From: Yeosuana sp043876835
GTDB lineage: Bacteria > Bacteroidota > Bacteroidia > Flavobacteriales > Flavobacteriaceae
NCBI RefSeq assembly: GCF_043876835.1
Contig: NZ_JBAWJZ010000006.1
Coordinates: forward strand, 194,970-258,969
DNA length: 64,000 bases
Reading direction: 5' to 3'
Made by a program: the position numbers and the translations under genes. Below the pieces are notes generated by a model, which was given only the letters and a program-made list of their open reading frames with translations, had not been told where the DNA came from and made no database searches. Of this stretch, positions 27,747 to 36,843 are shown one piece after another. Position 1 is the stretch's first letter, and the number at the start of each line of letters is the position of its first letter.

Positions 27747-27777
27747 TTGTGTTCTTAAAGATGATACATTACATTTG
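27747..27777 (+). promoter_or_regulatory. Promoter of the tRNA cluster
   Basis: TTGTG at 27747 and TACATTTG at 27770-27777 fit the Bacteroidota -33 and -7 (TAnnTTTG) elements, with the -7 element 38 bp before the first tRNA. Confidence 0.55.
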
Positions 27778-27814
27778 CATCCGCAATTTTATTGCATAAG
27801 TTCATTATAAATTA

Positions 27815-27898
27815 GGAGAGGTGCCAGAGTGGTAATGGAGCAGATTGCTAATCTGTCGACGGGTAACTGTCGCCAGGGTTCGAGTCCCTGTCTCTCCG
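27815..27898 (+). tRNA. tRNA-Ser (GCT)
   Basis: Acceptor GGAGAGG pairs with TCTCTCC (27891-27897, one wobble). Anticodon loop TTGCTAA reads GCT. The long variable arm (GTCGACGGGTAACTGTCGCC region) is typical for serine, and the T loop is GGTTCGAGTCC. Confidence 0.95.
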
Positions 27899-27919
27899 CA
27901 AATAAAATGATAATCAATT

Positions 27920-27994
27920 CGGGGTGTAGCGTAGCCCGGTTATCGCGCCTGCTTTGGGAGCAGGAGGTCGCAGGTTCGAATCCTGCCACCCCGA
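27920..27994 (+). tRNA. tRNA-Pro (TGG)
   Basis: Acceptor CGGGGTG pairs with CACCCCG. Anticodon stem CCTGC/GCAGG encloses TTTGGGA, anticodon TGG. T loop GGTTCGAATCC. Confidence 0.96.
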
Positions 27995-28009
27995 CATTAT
28001 AGAGTTACT

Positions 28010-28083
28010 GGTCGCGTAGCTCAGCTGGATAGAGCATCTGCCTTCTAAGCAGACGGTCACAGGTTCGAATCCTGTCGCGATCA
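28010..28083 (+). tRNA. tRNA-Arg (TCT)
   Basis: Acceptor GGTCGCG pairs with CGCGATC (one G.T). Anticodon stem TCTGC/GCAGA encloses CTTCTAA, anticodon TCT. T loop GGTTCGAATCC. Third in a co-transcribed cluster ending in the hairpin at 28085. Confidence 0.96.
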
Positions 28084-28084
28084 C

Positions 28085-28117
28085 AAAAAGCTTCACTTAA
28101 ATAGTGAAGCTTTTTTG
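28085..28117 (+). terminator. Terminator of tRNA cluster
   Basis: AAAAAGCTTCACT-taaat-AGTGAAGCTTTTTT. Confidence 0.92.
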
Positions 28118-28370
28118 TTTTTATCTTCTCTCATTTATTGAAATAGATTTTTTTTAAGTTGATACATGGTAGGTAGCTTTAATAACCATCAAAAAGAGAG
28201 TTTTCCTTTGAAAAATAGGATGTAACAAAACAGTAAAGACATAGAGCTATTATTTTTATACGGCTTAATTGTGAATGTCTATTTTGATTATTAATCAATT
28301 TAAACTGTTCCTATTTTAGAAATCGATAATAATATATCATAACATATAAATTTCTTTAATTACGTAATAA
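28118..28370. other. Gene-free stretch between tRNA cluster and nitrate locus
   Basis: No ORF, repeat or RNA could be supported here. It is AT-rich and holds a TACGTA sequence at 28361-28366. It marks the change from core genes to the nitrate locus. Confidence 0.5.
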
Positions 28371-28374
28371 AAAT

Positions 28375-28396
28375 TAAGTAATAATACTTATATTTG
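28375..28396 (+). promoter_or_regulatory. Palindromic operator plus -7 element of nirB
   Basis: Perfect palindrome TAAGTA-ATAA-TACTTA at 28375-28390, overlapping TATATTTG (28389-28396), a match to the Bacteroidota -7 consensus. The palindrome centre is 33.5 bp before the ATG. The same arrangement recurs at 35252 and 42068. It is a candidate site for the FNR-like regulator (42127) or the NarL-like regulator (34019). Confidence 0.7.
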
Positions 28397-28415
28397 TTTT
28401 TTTAATTACGTAGTT

Positions 28416-30932
28416 ATGCAAAAAATAATAGTTGTAGGTAATGGTATGGTAGGGTATAAATTCTGTGAGAAGTTTATATCTAAACCTAATAGAGAAAAAT
28501 TTCAAATAACTGTTTTTGGGGAAGAGGTAAGACCCGCTTACGATCGGGTGCATTTAAGTGAATTCTTCGAAAATCAAGATGCCAATGCTTTAGAAATGGC
28601 ACCAAGATCCTGGTATGAAGAGAACGGTATTGAATTGGTTACAAATGAACGTATTACCGATATCCATCGCGCTTCAAAAAAGGTTACCACTACCAAAGAC
28701 TTTCATTATAAGTATGACTACTTGGTTTTAGCAACTGGTTCAGCTCCTTTTGTGCCTAACATAGTGGGGGTAGAAAAGAAAGGGGTGTTTGTCTATCGCA
28801 CAATTGAAGATTTAGAAGACATGTTGGCTTATGCTGATAAGATAAAAGGCGAAAGAAAAGAAACTATTAAAGCTGCGGTTTTAGGTGGTGGCCTTTTAGG
28901 GTTGGAAGCGGCAAAAGCTGTTAAAGATATGGGGTTTGAACCTCATGTTGTGGAGTTTGCTCCCAAATTAATGCCAAGACAATTGGATACCAGAGGTAGT
29001 AAAGTGCTTCAGGAAAAAATAGAATCATTGGGTATTCATGTGCATTTATCTAAAGTGACCGATAAAATTTTAGGTGAAGATACTATAACGGGTATGGAGT
29101 TTGGTGAATATGATAAGATAGATGTGGAAATGCTGGTCATTTCTGCAGGGATAAGACCCCGTGATGAATTAGGAAAAACGTGCAATTTAAAAATGGGGGT
29201 ACGAGGAGGTATTGTTGTGAATAACAAAATGCAAACATCGGATTCCGAAATTTATGCCATTGGTGAAGTGGCTTTGTTGAACAATATGATTTATGGCTTA
29301 GTGGCGCCAGGGTATGATATGGCTGAAGTTGCAGTCAATCAAATATTGGGAAACAAAGAGGTTGTCATGGAGCAAGATATAGATATGTCTACCAAATTAA
29401 AGTTGATTGGAGTGGATGTGGCCAGTTATGGTGAGCCGTTTATGCCTGTTGAAAAAGGATATTCCATCATTTATGAAAACAAAACCAAAAATCTATATAA
29501 GCGCATCAATATAAGTCATGATGGAAAAAAACTATTAGGAGGGATCCTGATAGGTGATGCCTCTGATTACAATATGTTCCATCAAATCTATTTAAATGGA
29601 TTACCAATACCTGAAGATGCCGAAGAATTGATTATTGGAGCTAGAGGAGAAGGCGGGTCATCGTTTGGTAGTGTTATGGATATTCCGGATGCTGCCCAAG
29701 TTTGTTCTTGTGAAAGTATTTCCAAAGGCGCTATTTGCAGTTCTATTACTGAAGGCGGTTGTAATACTTTGGCCGATGTGGTTGCCAAAACCAAAGCAAC
29801 AACAGGATGTGGAGGCTGTAAACCTATGGTGGTAGATTTGGTTAATGAAACGCTTAAATCATTAGGAAAAGAAGTTAAAGAAATTCTTTGTGAGCATTTT
29901 AGTTTTAATAGACAGGAACTTTATGATCTTATTAAAATCAATGAGGTTAAAGATTACGAAGAAGCGCTTAATTTATTTGGAGAAGGTCATGGTTGTGAGG
30001 TTTGTAAACCAGCATTGGCATCCATTTTTGCTACGATCACTATGGAAACGGCAAACAAACAATATACCATTCAAGATACTAACGACCGCTTTTTGGCAAA
30101 CATTCAACGTAATGGGACCTATTCTGTAGTGCCACGAGTTCCTGGTGGGGAAATTACACCCGATAAGTTGATTGTGTTAGGTCAAGTTGCCAAAAAATAT
30201 GATTTATATACAAAAATCACGGGAGGGCAACGTATTGATTTGTTCGGTGCACAATTGCACGAATTACCTCTTATTTGGAAAGAATTGATAGACGCTGGAT
30301 TTGAAAGTGGACATGCTTACGGGAAATCACTTCGTACCGTTAAAAGTTGTGTAGGTTCTACTTGGTGTCGTTACGGTATGCATGAAAGTGTAACGTTTGC
30401 CATAGAAATTGAAAATAGATATAAAGGCTTACGCTCACCTCATAAATTAAAAGGTGGTGTGTCTGGGTGTATTCGTGAATGTGCCGAAGCCAGAGGAAAA
30501 GATTTTGGATTGATAGCCGTTGATGGCGGCTGGAATTTGTATGTCTGTGGAAACGGTGGAGCAACGCCAAAACATGCCGTTCTTTTTGCAGAACAATTGG
30601 ATGACAAAACTGCCATTAAATACTTAGACCGGTTTTTGATGTATTACTTGCGAACTGCCGGGCCATTGGTAAGAACTGCACCGTGGTTGGAAAAGTTGGA
30701 AGGTGGTATTGAGTATTTAAAGAAAGTTGTTATTGAAGATTCCTTGGGAATTGCGGAAGAACTTGAAAAGGAGATGGAAGGTCTTGTTAATAAATACGAG
30801 TGTGAGTGGAAACAAGCTATAGAAGATCCTAAAATGAAGAAACGTTTCAAGCATTTTGTGAATTCAGATGATACCGATGATAATTTGGTGTTTGTGCCCA
30901 TGCGCGACATGAAAATGCCAAAGGCTTGGTAG
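28416..30932 (+). CDS. nirB: NADH-dependent assimilatory nitrite reductase, large subunit
   Basis: 838 residues. Cytoplasmic six-electron reduction of nitrite to ammonium. Order: FAD/NAD(P) pyridine-nucleotide oxidoreductase domain (1-about 400; GNGMVGYKF and VLGGGLLGLEAAKAV). Then a BFD-type [2Fe-2S] module with Cys430, Cys432, Cys465 and Cys468, and a second BFD-like segment starting at Cys492 (ILCEHFSF...GCEVCKP). Last comes the nitrite/sulfite reductase module with sirohaem-[4Fe-4S] ligands Cys645, Cys651, Cys685 and Cys689 (CVGSTWC, CIREC). All cofactor ligands are intact. First gene of a run reaching 35110. Confidence 0.97.
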   Translation: MQKIIVVGNGMVGYKFCEKFISKPNREKFQITVFGEEVRPAYDRVHLSEFFENQDANALEMAPRSWYEENGIELVTNERITDIHRASKKVTTTKDFHYKYDYLVLATGSAPFVPNIVGVEKKGVFVYRTIEDLEDMLAYADKIKGERKETIKAAVLGGGLLGLEAAKAVKDMGFEPHVVEFAPKLMPRQLDTRGSKVLQEKIESLGIHVHLSKVTDKILGEDTITGMEFGEYDKIDVEMLVISAGIRPRDELGKTCNLKMGVRGGIVVNNKMQTSDSEIYAIGEVALLNNMIYGLVAPGYDMAEVAVNQILGNKEVVMEQDIDMSTKLKLIGVDVASYGEPFMPVEKGYSIIYENKTKNLYKRINISHDGKKLLGGILIGDASDYNMFHQIYLNGLPIPEDAEELIIGARGEGGSSFGSVMDIPDAAQVCSCESISKGAICSSITEGGCNTLADVVAKTKATTGCGGCKPMVVDLVNETLKSLGKEVKEILCEHFSFNRQELYDLIKINEVKDYEEALNLFGEGHGCEVCKPALASIFATITMETANKQYTIQDTNDRFLANIQRNGTYSVVPRVPGGEITPDKLIVLGQVAKKYDLYTKITGGQRIDLFGAQLHELPLIWKELIDAGFESGHAYGKSLRTVKSCVGSTWCRYGMHESVTFAIEIENRYKGLRSPHKLKGGVSGCIRECAEARGKDFGLIAVDGGWNLYVCGNGGATPKHAVLFAEQLDDKTAIKYLDRFLMYYLRTAGPLVRTAPWLEKLEGGIEYLKKVVIEDSLGIAEELEKEMEGLVNKYECEWKQAIEDPKMKKRFKHFVNSDDTDDNLVFVPMRDMKMPKAW

Positions 30933-30949
30933 GTGTTTAGTGAGTCATT

Positions 30950-31131
30950 ACGAGAAGGGACGACGAAGTAATCTCTTCAATCTAAAAGAGATTGCCGCAG
31001 CAAATAAAAATTTGCATCGCAATGACGTAAATATTAAAGGAAGTGGTTGCGTTAGGGATTGAAGCGGAAAGCCCGCAGCGAGGTACGAGCGAGGACTTGT
31101 AGCGAAAAGCCCAACCCGAAGGGGAACGCCC
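30950..31131. repeat. Two GC-rich intergenic palindromic elements between nirB and nirD
   Basis: Element one (30950-31026) is a long imperfect palindrome: outer arms GTCATTACGAGA and TCGCAATGAC, inner arms GTAATCTCTT and AAAGAGATTGC. Element two (about 31053-31131) is GC-rich, with the phrase GCAGCGAGGTACGAGCGAGG and AAGCCCAACCCGAAGGGG. Both look like REP-like units of flavobacteria. They separate two subunit genes that are usually adjacent, and may stabilise or attenuate the transcript. Confidence 0.65.
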
Positions 31132-31164
31132 CAATAAAGAATTGAATTAAATAAAATTTTAGAT

Positions 31165-31542
31165 ATGCAAGATATTTTAAATCAATACGATACTGTAAAT
31201 GAGGCCAATGTTAAAACTTGGTTTGAAGTTGGCACGGTAAGCGATTTTCCTGAAAACAGTGGTGCTTGTATAAAATACAAAACCAAGCAAATAGCGGTTT
31301 ATAATTTTACTAGAATGTCTAAGTGGTATGCATGTCAAAATCTGTGTCCCCATAAAATGGAAATGGTTTTATCCCTTGGGATGATTGGAGATAAAGCGGG
31401 CATTCCTAAAGTGGCCTGCCCCATGCATAAAAAAAACTTTTCTTTGGAAGATGGTTCCAATTTGGCGGGAGAAGATTTAAAAATAGCGGTGTATCCTGTT
31501 AAAATTGAAAACGGAAATGTGTATATTGGCTTTGCAGATTAA
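31165..31542 (+). CDS. nirD: Nitrite reductase small subunit, Rieske-type with intact ligands
   Basis: 125 residues. Rieske-like fold that partners NirB. Unlike E. coli NirD, the cluster ligands are present: Cys61-Pro-His63 and Cys85-Pro-Met-His88 (CPHK and CPMHK), so it probably binds a [2Fe-2S] cluster and may pass electrons. The ATG at 31165 lies 232 bp after nirB, and the DUF4202 gene follows after 11 bp. Confidence 0.92.
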   Translation: MQDILNQYDTVNEANVKTWFEVGTVSDFPENSGACIKYKTKQIAVYNFTRMSKWYACQNLCPHKMEMVLSLGMIGDKAGIPKVACPMHKKNFSLEDGSNLAGEDLKIAVYPVKIENGNVYIGFAD

Positions 31543-31553
31543 TTATACACATT

Positions 31554-32144
31554 ATGGAACCCACAAAATTTGAAATAGCTATTGCGCTTATTGACAAAAA
31601 GAATTCAGAAGACATTAACACATACCACAGCCACGGGTTAGATTTTCCAAAGGAGTTATTGTACTCCCAGCGAATGTCCCAAAAACTGTTGCAGTTTAAA
31701 CCAAATGCATCAAGGGCCCTTCAAATTGCATCAAGAGCACAACACATTTGCCGTTGGAAAATAGCCAGAGATGAATATCCCATGGACAAAGTGGGGTATT
31801 TAAGATGGCGGGAAACACTAAAAAAAATGCATGCAGAAATAACTGCGGAAATCTTAAAAGACGTGGGATATGATGACGAATTTATTGATAGGGTTTCTTT
31901 TTTAATCAATAAGAAACTAATAAAAAAGAACGAGGAAAGCCAAACCATAGAAGATGTTATTTGTTTGGTCTTTTTAGATTATTATTTTGAAGAATTTGCA
32001 GCCAAACATGAGGATAAAAAGGTTATTGATATCCTTCAAAAAACTTGGAAAAAAATGTCTGAAGAAGGACATGTAGAAGCTTTAAGAATTAAATTTTCAG
32101 ATAAAAGTTTAGCATTGATAAAAGAAGCTATTTCTAAAGAGTAA
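31554..32144 (+). CDS. DUF4202 protein of the nitrite reductase operon
   Basis: 196 residues, cytoplasmic, all-helical by composition. Recognised as DUF4202-like from the HSHGLDFPKELLYSQRMSQKL start and the SRAQHICRWKIARDEYP segment (residues about 60-78), with a conserved His and Arg, then RWRETLKKMHAEI. Members are often encoded beside nitrite reductase or sirohaem genes, and their role is not established. It sits between nirD and the narX-like kinase with 11 and 7 bp gaps, so it is co-translated with nitrite reductase. Confidence 0.82.
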   Translation: MEPTKFEIAIALIDKKNSEDINTYHSHGLDFPKELLYSQRMSQKLLQFKPNASRALQIASRAQHICRWKIARDEYPMDKVGYLRWRETLKKMHAEITAEILKDVGYDDEFIDRVSFLINKKLIKKNEESQTIEDVICLVFLDYYFEEFAAKHEDKKVIDILQKTWKKMSEEGHVEALRIKFSDKSLALIKEAISKE

Positions 32145-32151
32145 ATATAAA

Positions 32152-33984
32152 ATGACTAAAAACGGTAATTCTTTAGATCAACGGACATTTAAAAAATTAA
32201 GCCGTTTATATATTATTGCATTGAGCACTATTGCCCTTTCGGTAATTATAAGCCAAATCCTTATTAGAAAACACCTCAAAGATCAAGAAGGAGATTCTAC
32301 GGTTATCAATGTGGCAGGTAGACAAAGGATGCTTAGCCAAAAACTTACCAAGGAAATCGTGTCGCTTTCTACAGAAGAAGACCTGGAAAAAAGAATTCAA
32401 CTTAAAGACAAGCTTAAACAAACCCTTAAGTTATGGGAAATGTCACACCATGCCCTTCAAAATGGAAGTGACAGCCTTGGTTTGCCAGGTCATAACAGTA
32501 TAGCGGTTATCAATATGTTTAATAAGATCAACCCGTCTTTTAATATTATTGAGAAAGCTTCAAAAGCTATTATTGAAAAAATTGAAAATGTCCCCTCACT
32601 TCCAGTTGAAACCTTTCTTGATGATATTGAAAAAGTAAAACAAAACGAAGGGTCATTTTTAAAGGCCATGGATCAAATTGTGAATCAATATGATTCTGAG
32701 GCCAATGAAAAAGTTAATTGGTTGCGTAGGCTGGAATTGTTGCTCATGGCTTTTACGTTGCTTATTTTGTTGGTAGAATTCCTGTTCATTTTTTGGCCAA
32801 CAGCTAAAACCGTAAAAAACACACTTAAGGAGTTATTAATAGCTGAAAGAAAAGCAAAAAAAATGGCGTTTGACGCGGATGTCTTGAGTGAGGCCAAAGA
32901 GAAGTCTGTTAAAGAGTTGCGAGCGTTGAGCAATGCCATGGACGAAACCCTTTTATTTGCGCGTATTACTTCCAGCGGAACAATTGTTCATATGGGAAAT
33001 AAGTTCTCAAGACTTTTTAAGTTCAATAAATTTAATAACGTTGCAAATTTTGCAGATGTATTATCGGCCAATGAGAACGATCAATTGTTTATAGAAAGCT
33101 TAATTACTAAGTATAAAAAAACGGGTTGGCAAGGCGAGGTAAAAGCAACCACGAAAGACCAAGTTGAGGTTTGGTTGGAAATGGCAATAATCCCTTTTAA
33201 CCCTACTGATGATAAGTCCGAATTATTGATTATAGCTTCTGATATTACAAAAAGAAAAGAAGCGCAACTGGAAATTGAACGACTCACCAAAGCCAATTTT
33301 GAGGAGAAAATGAACCAGCAAAAAAACATTTCCAGTAAGATAATTGAAAACCAAGAAAATGAACAGAACCGAATAGCTAAAGATGTTCATGATGGTATTG
33401 GGCAAATGTTGACTGGTCTTAAATATAATTTGGAAAGTATAGATGTCAAGGATAAAGACAAAACGGTTTTAAAAATTGAACACCTAAAAGAGTTAACGTC
33501 CAATATTATTAAAGGTGTTAGAATGGCTACCTTTAATTTAACACCTCCAGAATTGACCGATCATGGTATTGTTCCAGCCATAACAAAGCTTACCAATGAA
33601 TTATCAAAGCTTACAGGTAAAAACATTGTGTTTTATAATAAAACCGATTTTAACCAAAGATTGGATTCCCTTTCTGAAATCAATATTTACAGAATTACCC
33701 AAGAGGCCATAAACAATGCGATAAAATATGCTGATTCCACACATATCATAGTTACACTTTCCTGTAGTGAAAAATTGCTAAGTGTTGTTATTGACGACAA
33801 TGGAAAAGGATTTGACCCAGAAAAAATTGAATATAAAAAAAATGGCGATGGAGGTATGGGCTTGACCTTTATGAAAGAGCGTATAAAATATATTAATGGC
33901 AGGCTTTTCCTTAACTCAGAACCTAATAAAGGAACAAGGGTAACGTTAAACATTCCCATTGAAAAGTTAAGTAGTATTACGTAA
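32152..33984 (+). CDS. NarX-like nitrate/nitrite sensor histidine kinase
   Basis: 610 residues. Transmembrane helices at about 20-38 and 195-217 flank a periplasmic PilJ/NarX-type helical sensor. The stretch NVAGRQRMLSQKL (53-65) matches the position and character of the NarX P-box that binds nitrate or nitrite. A PAS domain follows (about 255-375). Then HisKA_3 with phospho-His413 (RIAKDVHDGIGQ), and HATPase with NNAIKYA, DDNGKGFDP and GGMGLTFMKERI. The response regulator follows 34 bp after its stop. Nitrate/nitrite sensing is inferred from domains and context. Confidence 0.88.
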   Translation: MTKNGNSLDQRTFKKLSRLYIIALSTIALSVIISQILIRKHLKDQEGDSTVINVAGRQRMLSQKLTKEIVSLSTEEDLEKRIQLKDKLKQTLKLWEMSHHALQNGSDSLGLPGHNSIAVINMFNKINPSFNIIEKASKAIIEKIENVPSLPVETFLDDIEKVKQNEGSFLKAMDQIVNQYDSEANEKVNWLRRLELLLMAFTLLILLVEFLFIFWPTAKTVKNTLKELLIAERKAKKMAFDADVLSEAKEKSVKELRALSNAMDETLLFARITSSGTIVHMGNKFSRLFKFNKFNNVANFADVLSANENDQLFIESLITKYKKTGWQGEVKATTKDQVEVWLEMAIIPFNPTDDKSELLIIASDITKRKEAQLEIERLTKANFEEKMNQQKNISSKIIENQENEQNRIAKDVHDGIGQMLTGLKYNLESIDVKDKDKTVLKIEHLKELTSNIIKGVRMATFNLTPPELTDHGIVPAITKLTNELSKLTGKNIVFYNKTDFNQRLDSLSEINIYRITQEAINNAIKYADSTHIIVTLSCSEKLLSVVIDDNGKGFDPEKIEYKKNGDGGMGLTFMKERIKYINGRLFLNSEPNKGTRVTLNIPIEKLSSIT

Positions 33985-34018
33985 AAATCATTATTTTTGT
34001 ACTTATAATTTGATAAAA

Positions 34019-34678
34019 ATGGATATTATAAATGTTATTTTGGCAGATGATCATGTGCTTGTAAGAGACGGCATTAAAGCGCTTTTAGAAGACCAAGAAG
34101 GAATTAGGGTGATAGATGAGGCTTCAAATGGCAAAGAAGCTATTGAAGTCATTAAAAAAAATAAGCCAGATTTATTGATAGTTGATATAAGAATGCCAGA
34201 GTTGAATGGTATTGAGGTTGTTAGGGAAATTAACAAAAGTCACAAAGACATTAAAACTTTAGTGCTTTCTATGCATGATTCCGAAGAGTATGTGGTTCAG
34301 TCCATTGAAGCTGGTGCCGATGGGTATTTGCTAAAAGGAGCCAGTAAAGAGGAGTTTTTAAAAGCAATACACACAGTTGCTTCTGGTGGAAAGTATTTTT
34401 CGGGGGATATATCTTCCATTATCATGAATAATTTTGTGAATGGAAATAAAAAAAGCACACAAAATAAAGAAACGGTAGAAGACCCATTCAATCTTACCAA
34501 AAGGGAAAAGCAGATACTTGAGCTTGTCCTGCAATTAAAAAACAATAAGGATATTGCTGAAGAATTGGAAATAAGTAGAAGAACAGCAGAAGTACATCGT
34601 TTCAATCTTATGAAAAAGCTGGATGTCAAAAATCTTATGGAATTAAGTAATAAAGCAAAGGAGTATCGGTTGGTTTAA
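34019..34678 (+). CDS. NarL-family response regulator
   Basis: 219 residues from ATG 34019. Receiver domain with the acidic pocket DDH near 10 and phospho-acceptor Asp56 (IVDIRMPELNG), Lys in LLKGAS. The C-terminal LuxR-type helix-turn-helix is LTKREKQILELVLQLKNNKDIAEELEI plus SRRTAEVHRFNLMKKL. It is the partner of the kinase at 32152. The half-sites of the shared palindrome (TACTTAT) match the E. coli NarL heptamer consensus TACYYMT, so it is a candidate regulator of the locus. Confidence 0.92.
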   Translation: MDIINVILADDHVLVRDGIKALLEDQEGIRVIDEASNGKEAIEVIKKNKPDLLIVDIRMPELNGIEVVREINKSHKDIKTLVLSMHDSEEYVVQSIEAGADGYLLKGASKEEFLKAIHTVASGGKYFSGDISSIIMNNFVNGNKKSTQNKETVEDPFNLTKREKQILELVLQLKNNKDIAEELEISRRTAEVHRFNLMKKLDVKNLMELSNKAKEYRLV

Positions 34679-34714
34679 ATAGTTGAGGAATTAAGATTTA
34701 GTAGATACATATTA

Positions 34715-35110
34715 ATGGAACTTTTTATTGGTATTTTCGGATTATTAATTGCTTTAGCTACTTTTTACTATAGTTTTTTTAAAAAGTCAGATGATGAACT
34801 AAATCATTTGAAAGCAATATTTAGAGCAACACAAACGCTTTCTATATCTGTTCAAGAAAGCATTGAAGAATATGCTAATAAATCGGATTCATGGGATAAA
34901 CTAATGTTTTCAGACGTGACTTTTAGAGATTATTTGATTCACATGAAAGATTCATATAAAGAAAATCTTTCAGAGGGAGTTTATACTAAATTATCTACAA
35001 TGAAATTTAGTAAAGCTAATATTCAATCCATGACTAATAGTATTGAACAGCAATTTTCAGAGTTGCAAAAGATTAAAGCGGGGATAAAGATTAAACTAAA
35101 TCAACTTTAA
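34715..35110 (+). CDS. Small membrane-anchored protein of unknown function in nitrite operon
   Basis: 131 residues. N-terminal transmembrane helix (MELFIGIFGLLIALATFYYSFF) followed by a helical cytoplasmic domain (DELNHLKAIFRATQTLSISVQESIEEY...). Not recognised. It follows the NarL-like gene by 36 bp on the same strand and ends the nir operon. Codon use is more AT-rich than its left neighbours. It could be an accessory of the two-component system or a separate later insertion. Confidence 0.65.
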   Translation: MELFIGIFGLLIALATFYYSFFKKSDDELNHLKAIFRATQTLSISVQESIEEYANKSDSWDKLMFSDVTFRDYLIHMKDSYKENLSEGVYTKLSTMKFSKANIQSMTNSIEQQFSELQKIKAGIKIKLNQL

Positions 35111-35251
35111 TGGTTTCATATTTAATTTAGTTTTACTATTTCATATAATTTCTCTATAATTTATTGTTTTTTTAACAGATTCTTAAAAACAGATTTTGAT
35201 AATTATCAAATACATATTAATTTTTTAATACGTAATTTTTAATGTTTAAAT

Positions 35252-35273
35252 TAAGTAATTATACTTATTTTTG
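35252..35273 (+). promoter_or_regulatory. Palindromic operator plus -7 element of narK
   Basis: TAAGTA-ATTA-TACTTA at 35252-35267 overlaps TATTTTTG (35266-35273), with the same 14-bp offset between palindrome start and -7 element as at nirB. Palindrome centre is 37.5 bp before the ATG at 35297. Confidence 0.72.
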
Positions 35274-35296
35274 TGAGTATAAAATATTTTTTTGAC

Positions 35297-36730
35297 ATGA
35301 AAAATTCTGTATCAGTTAAAGCAGCCACACTTAATTTGTTAGATTTCAAGAGCGTTCCTGTGCGTACGTTCTGGATAACTTCCATATCATTCTTTATGTG
35401 CTTTTTTGCATGGTTTGGCATAATTCCTTTTATGCCAGATGTGGTTAAAGATTTAGGTTTAACACCGGATCAAAAATGGAATTCCATTATTTTAGCTGTT
35501 TCTGGAACTGTGTTTGCCCGATTGCTTATTGGTAAATTATGTGATAAATATGGTCCCAGAACTTGCTATACATGGCTTTTGGTTTTAGGGGCCATCCCAG
35601 TCATATTATGTGGTTTTGTGCAAACGCCTCTCCAATTTCTTATTTGTAGATTACTTATTGGTTTTATTGGAGCGTCTTTCGTGATAACGCAAGTGCATAC
35701 ATCACTGATGTTTGCTCCAAATGTTGTTGGTACCGCAAATGCAACGTCTGCTGGTTGGGGAAATTTAGGAGGCGGCGCAAATCGTTTGGGGATGCCTTTT
35801 ATTGCGGCGTTGGTCATTGGTTTGGGCGTTGCCCAATCTGATGCTTGGAGATATTCCATCATAATTGCGGGTGTTATTTGTTTGTTAATGGGTGTTGTAT
35901 ATTATTTTTTTACCCAAGATACGCCTGAAGGTAATTTTAAGGATTTAAGAGCTTCAGGAGAAAAAGTAAGCACCAAGAAAGATCAAGTCGGATTTTTAGA
36001 AGTGATTAAAGATTATAGAATATGGATTCTGTTCTTGGTCTATGCGGCTTGTTTTGGTATTGAACTTACGGTTTATGGTACTATGGACGATTATCTTCAA
36101 AATACATTTCATTTAGAAAGATTAACGGCAGGAAACATTGTGTTGTCGTTTGCATTGATGAATATTTTCGCAAGAACATTGGGAGGCTATTTTGGGGATA
36201 AGTTTGGTAAATTAAAAGGATTACGTGGCAGGGTGCTATTTTTGTCATTTATACTTGCGCTTCAGGGAATCATGCTGGTTACTTTTTCAGGAATTACCAG
36301 TATCATATTAGGGATCTTGTTTTTGATTTTATTTAGTTTGTCGGTTCAAATGGCCGAGGGAGCAACATTTTCGGTAGTGCCTTTTATCAATAAAAAAGCT
36401 ATTGGGTCAGTCTCAGGTATTGTTGGTGCAGGTGGTAATGTAGGAGCATTTTTTGCAGCTTTATTGCTTAAATCTAAATCTGCAATTGCTGAAAAAGCTG
36501 CTATTGTGGCCAATCAAGGACTAGGAGTAGATGTAATAAAAGCAGCCCAATCAACAGCCTCTTCCCAGGCGGTTTCAAGTGGCTATTTGTTGATTGGATG
36601 TATGGTAATGGTAACGGCAATTTTAGCACTGGCTATACGTTTTTCTACAGAAAATGAAGACGTTATGGTTGAAAATAAAAATGTATATTTAGATGACCTT
36701 GTTCCCATTAAAATAAAAACTAAAGGATAA
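35297..36730 (+). CDS. narK: Nitrate/nitrite transporter, MFS NarK/NasA family
   Basis: 477 residues from ATG 35297; a GTG at 35273 is the last base of the -7 element and cannot be the start. About twelve hydrophobic segments. Both nitrate signatures are present: SAGWGNLGGGANRLGMPF (first) and IVGAGGNVGAFFAAL (second). It moves nitrate and/or nitrite across the inner membrane. First gene of a transcript with its own operator; the nitrate reductase gene follows after 113 bp. Confidence 0.95.
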   Translation: MKNSVSVKAATLNLLDFKSVPVRTFWITSISFFMCFFAWFGIIPFMPDVVKDLGLTPDQKWNSIILAVSGTVFARLLIGKLCDKYGPRTCYTWLLVLGAIPVILCGFVQTPLQFLICRLLIGFIGASFVITQVHTSLMFAPNVVGTANATSAGWGNLGGGANRLGMPFIAALVIGLGVAQSDAWRYSIIIAGVICLLMGVVYYFFTQDTPEGNFKDLRASGEKVSTKKDQVGFLEVIKDYRIWILFLVYAACFGIELTVYGTMDDYLQNTFHLERLTAGNIVLSFALMNIFARTLGGYFGDKFGKLKGLRGRVLFLSFILALQGIMLVTFSGITSIILGILFLILFSLSVQMAEGATFSVVPFINKKAIGSVSGIVGAGGNVGAFFAALLLKSKSAIAEKAAIVANQGLGVDVIKAAQSTASSQAVSSGYLLIGCMVMVTAILALAIRFSTENEDVMVENKNVYLDDLVPIKIKTKG

Positions 36731-36843
36731 TAATTACTAATTCATAAGTTTCTGGTAGGTTTTTTAACGTATTCAGAATAATGTAGTTCATCTATTGTTT
36801 GTCGTTATTTTTTTTCTTAATTAGTGTAAAATTCAGTGGTATA

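Noticed and set aside
28118..28370. Regulatory RNA or riboswitch upstream of nirB
   Set aside because: No conserved fold or known riboswitch motif could be seen; only the palindrome close to the start codon stands out.
35273..35296. GTG start for narK
   Set aside because: The GTG is part of the -7 promoter element, so it cannot be in the transcript; ATG 35297 fits.
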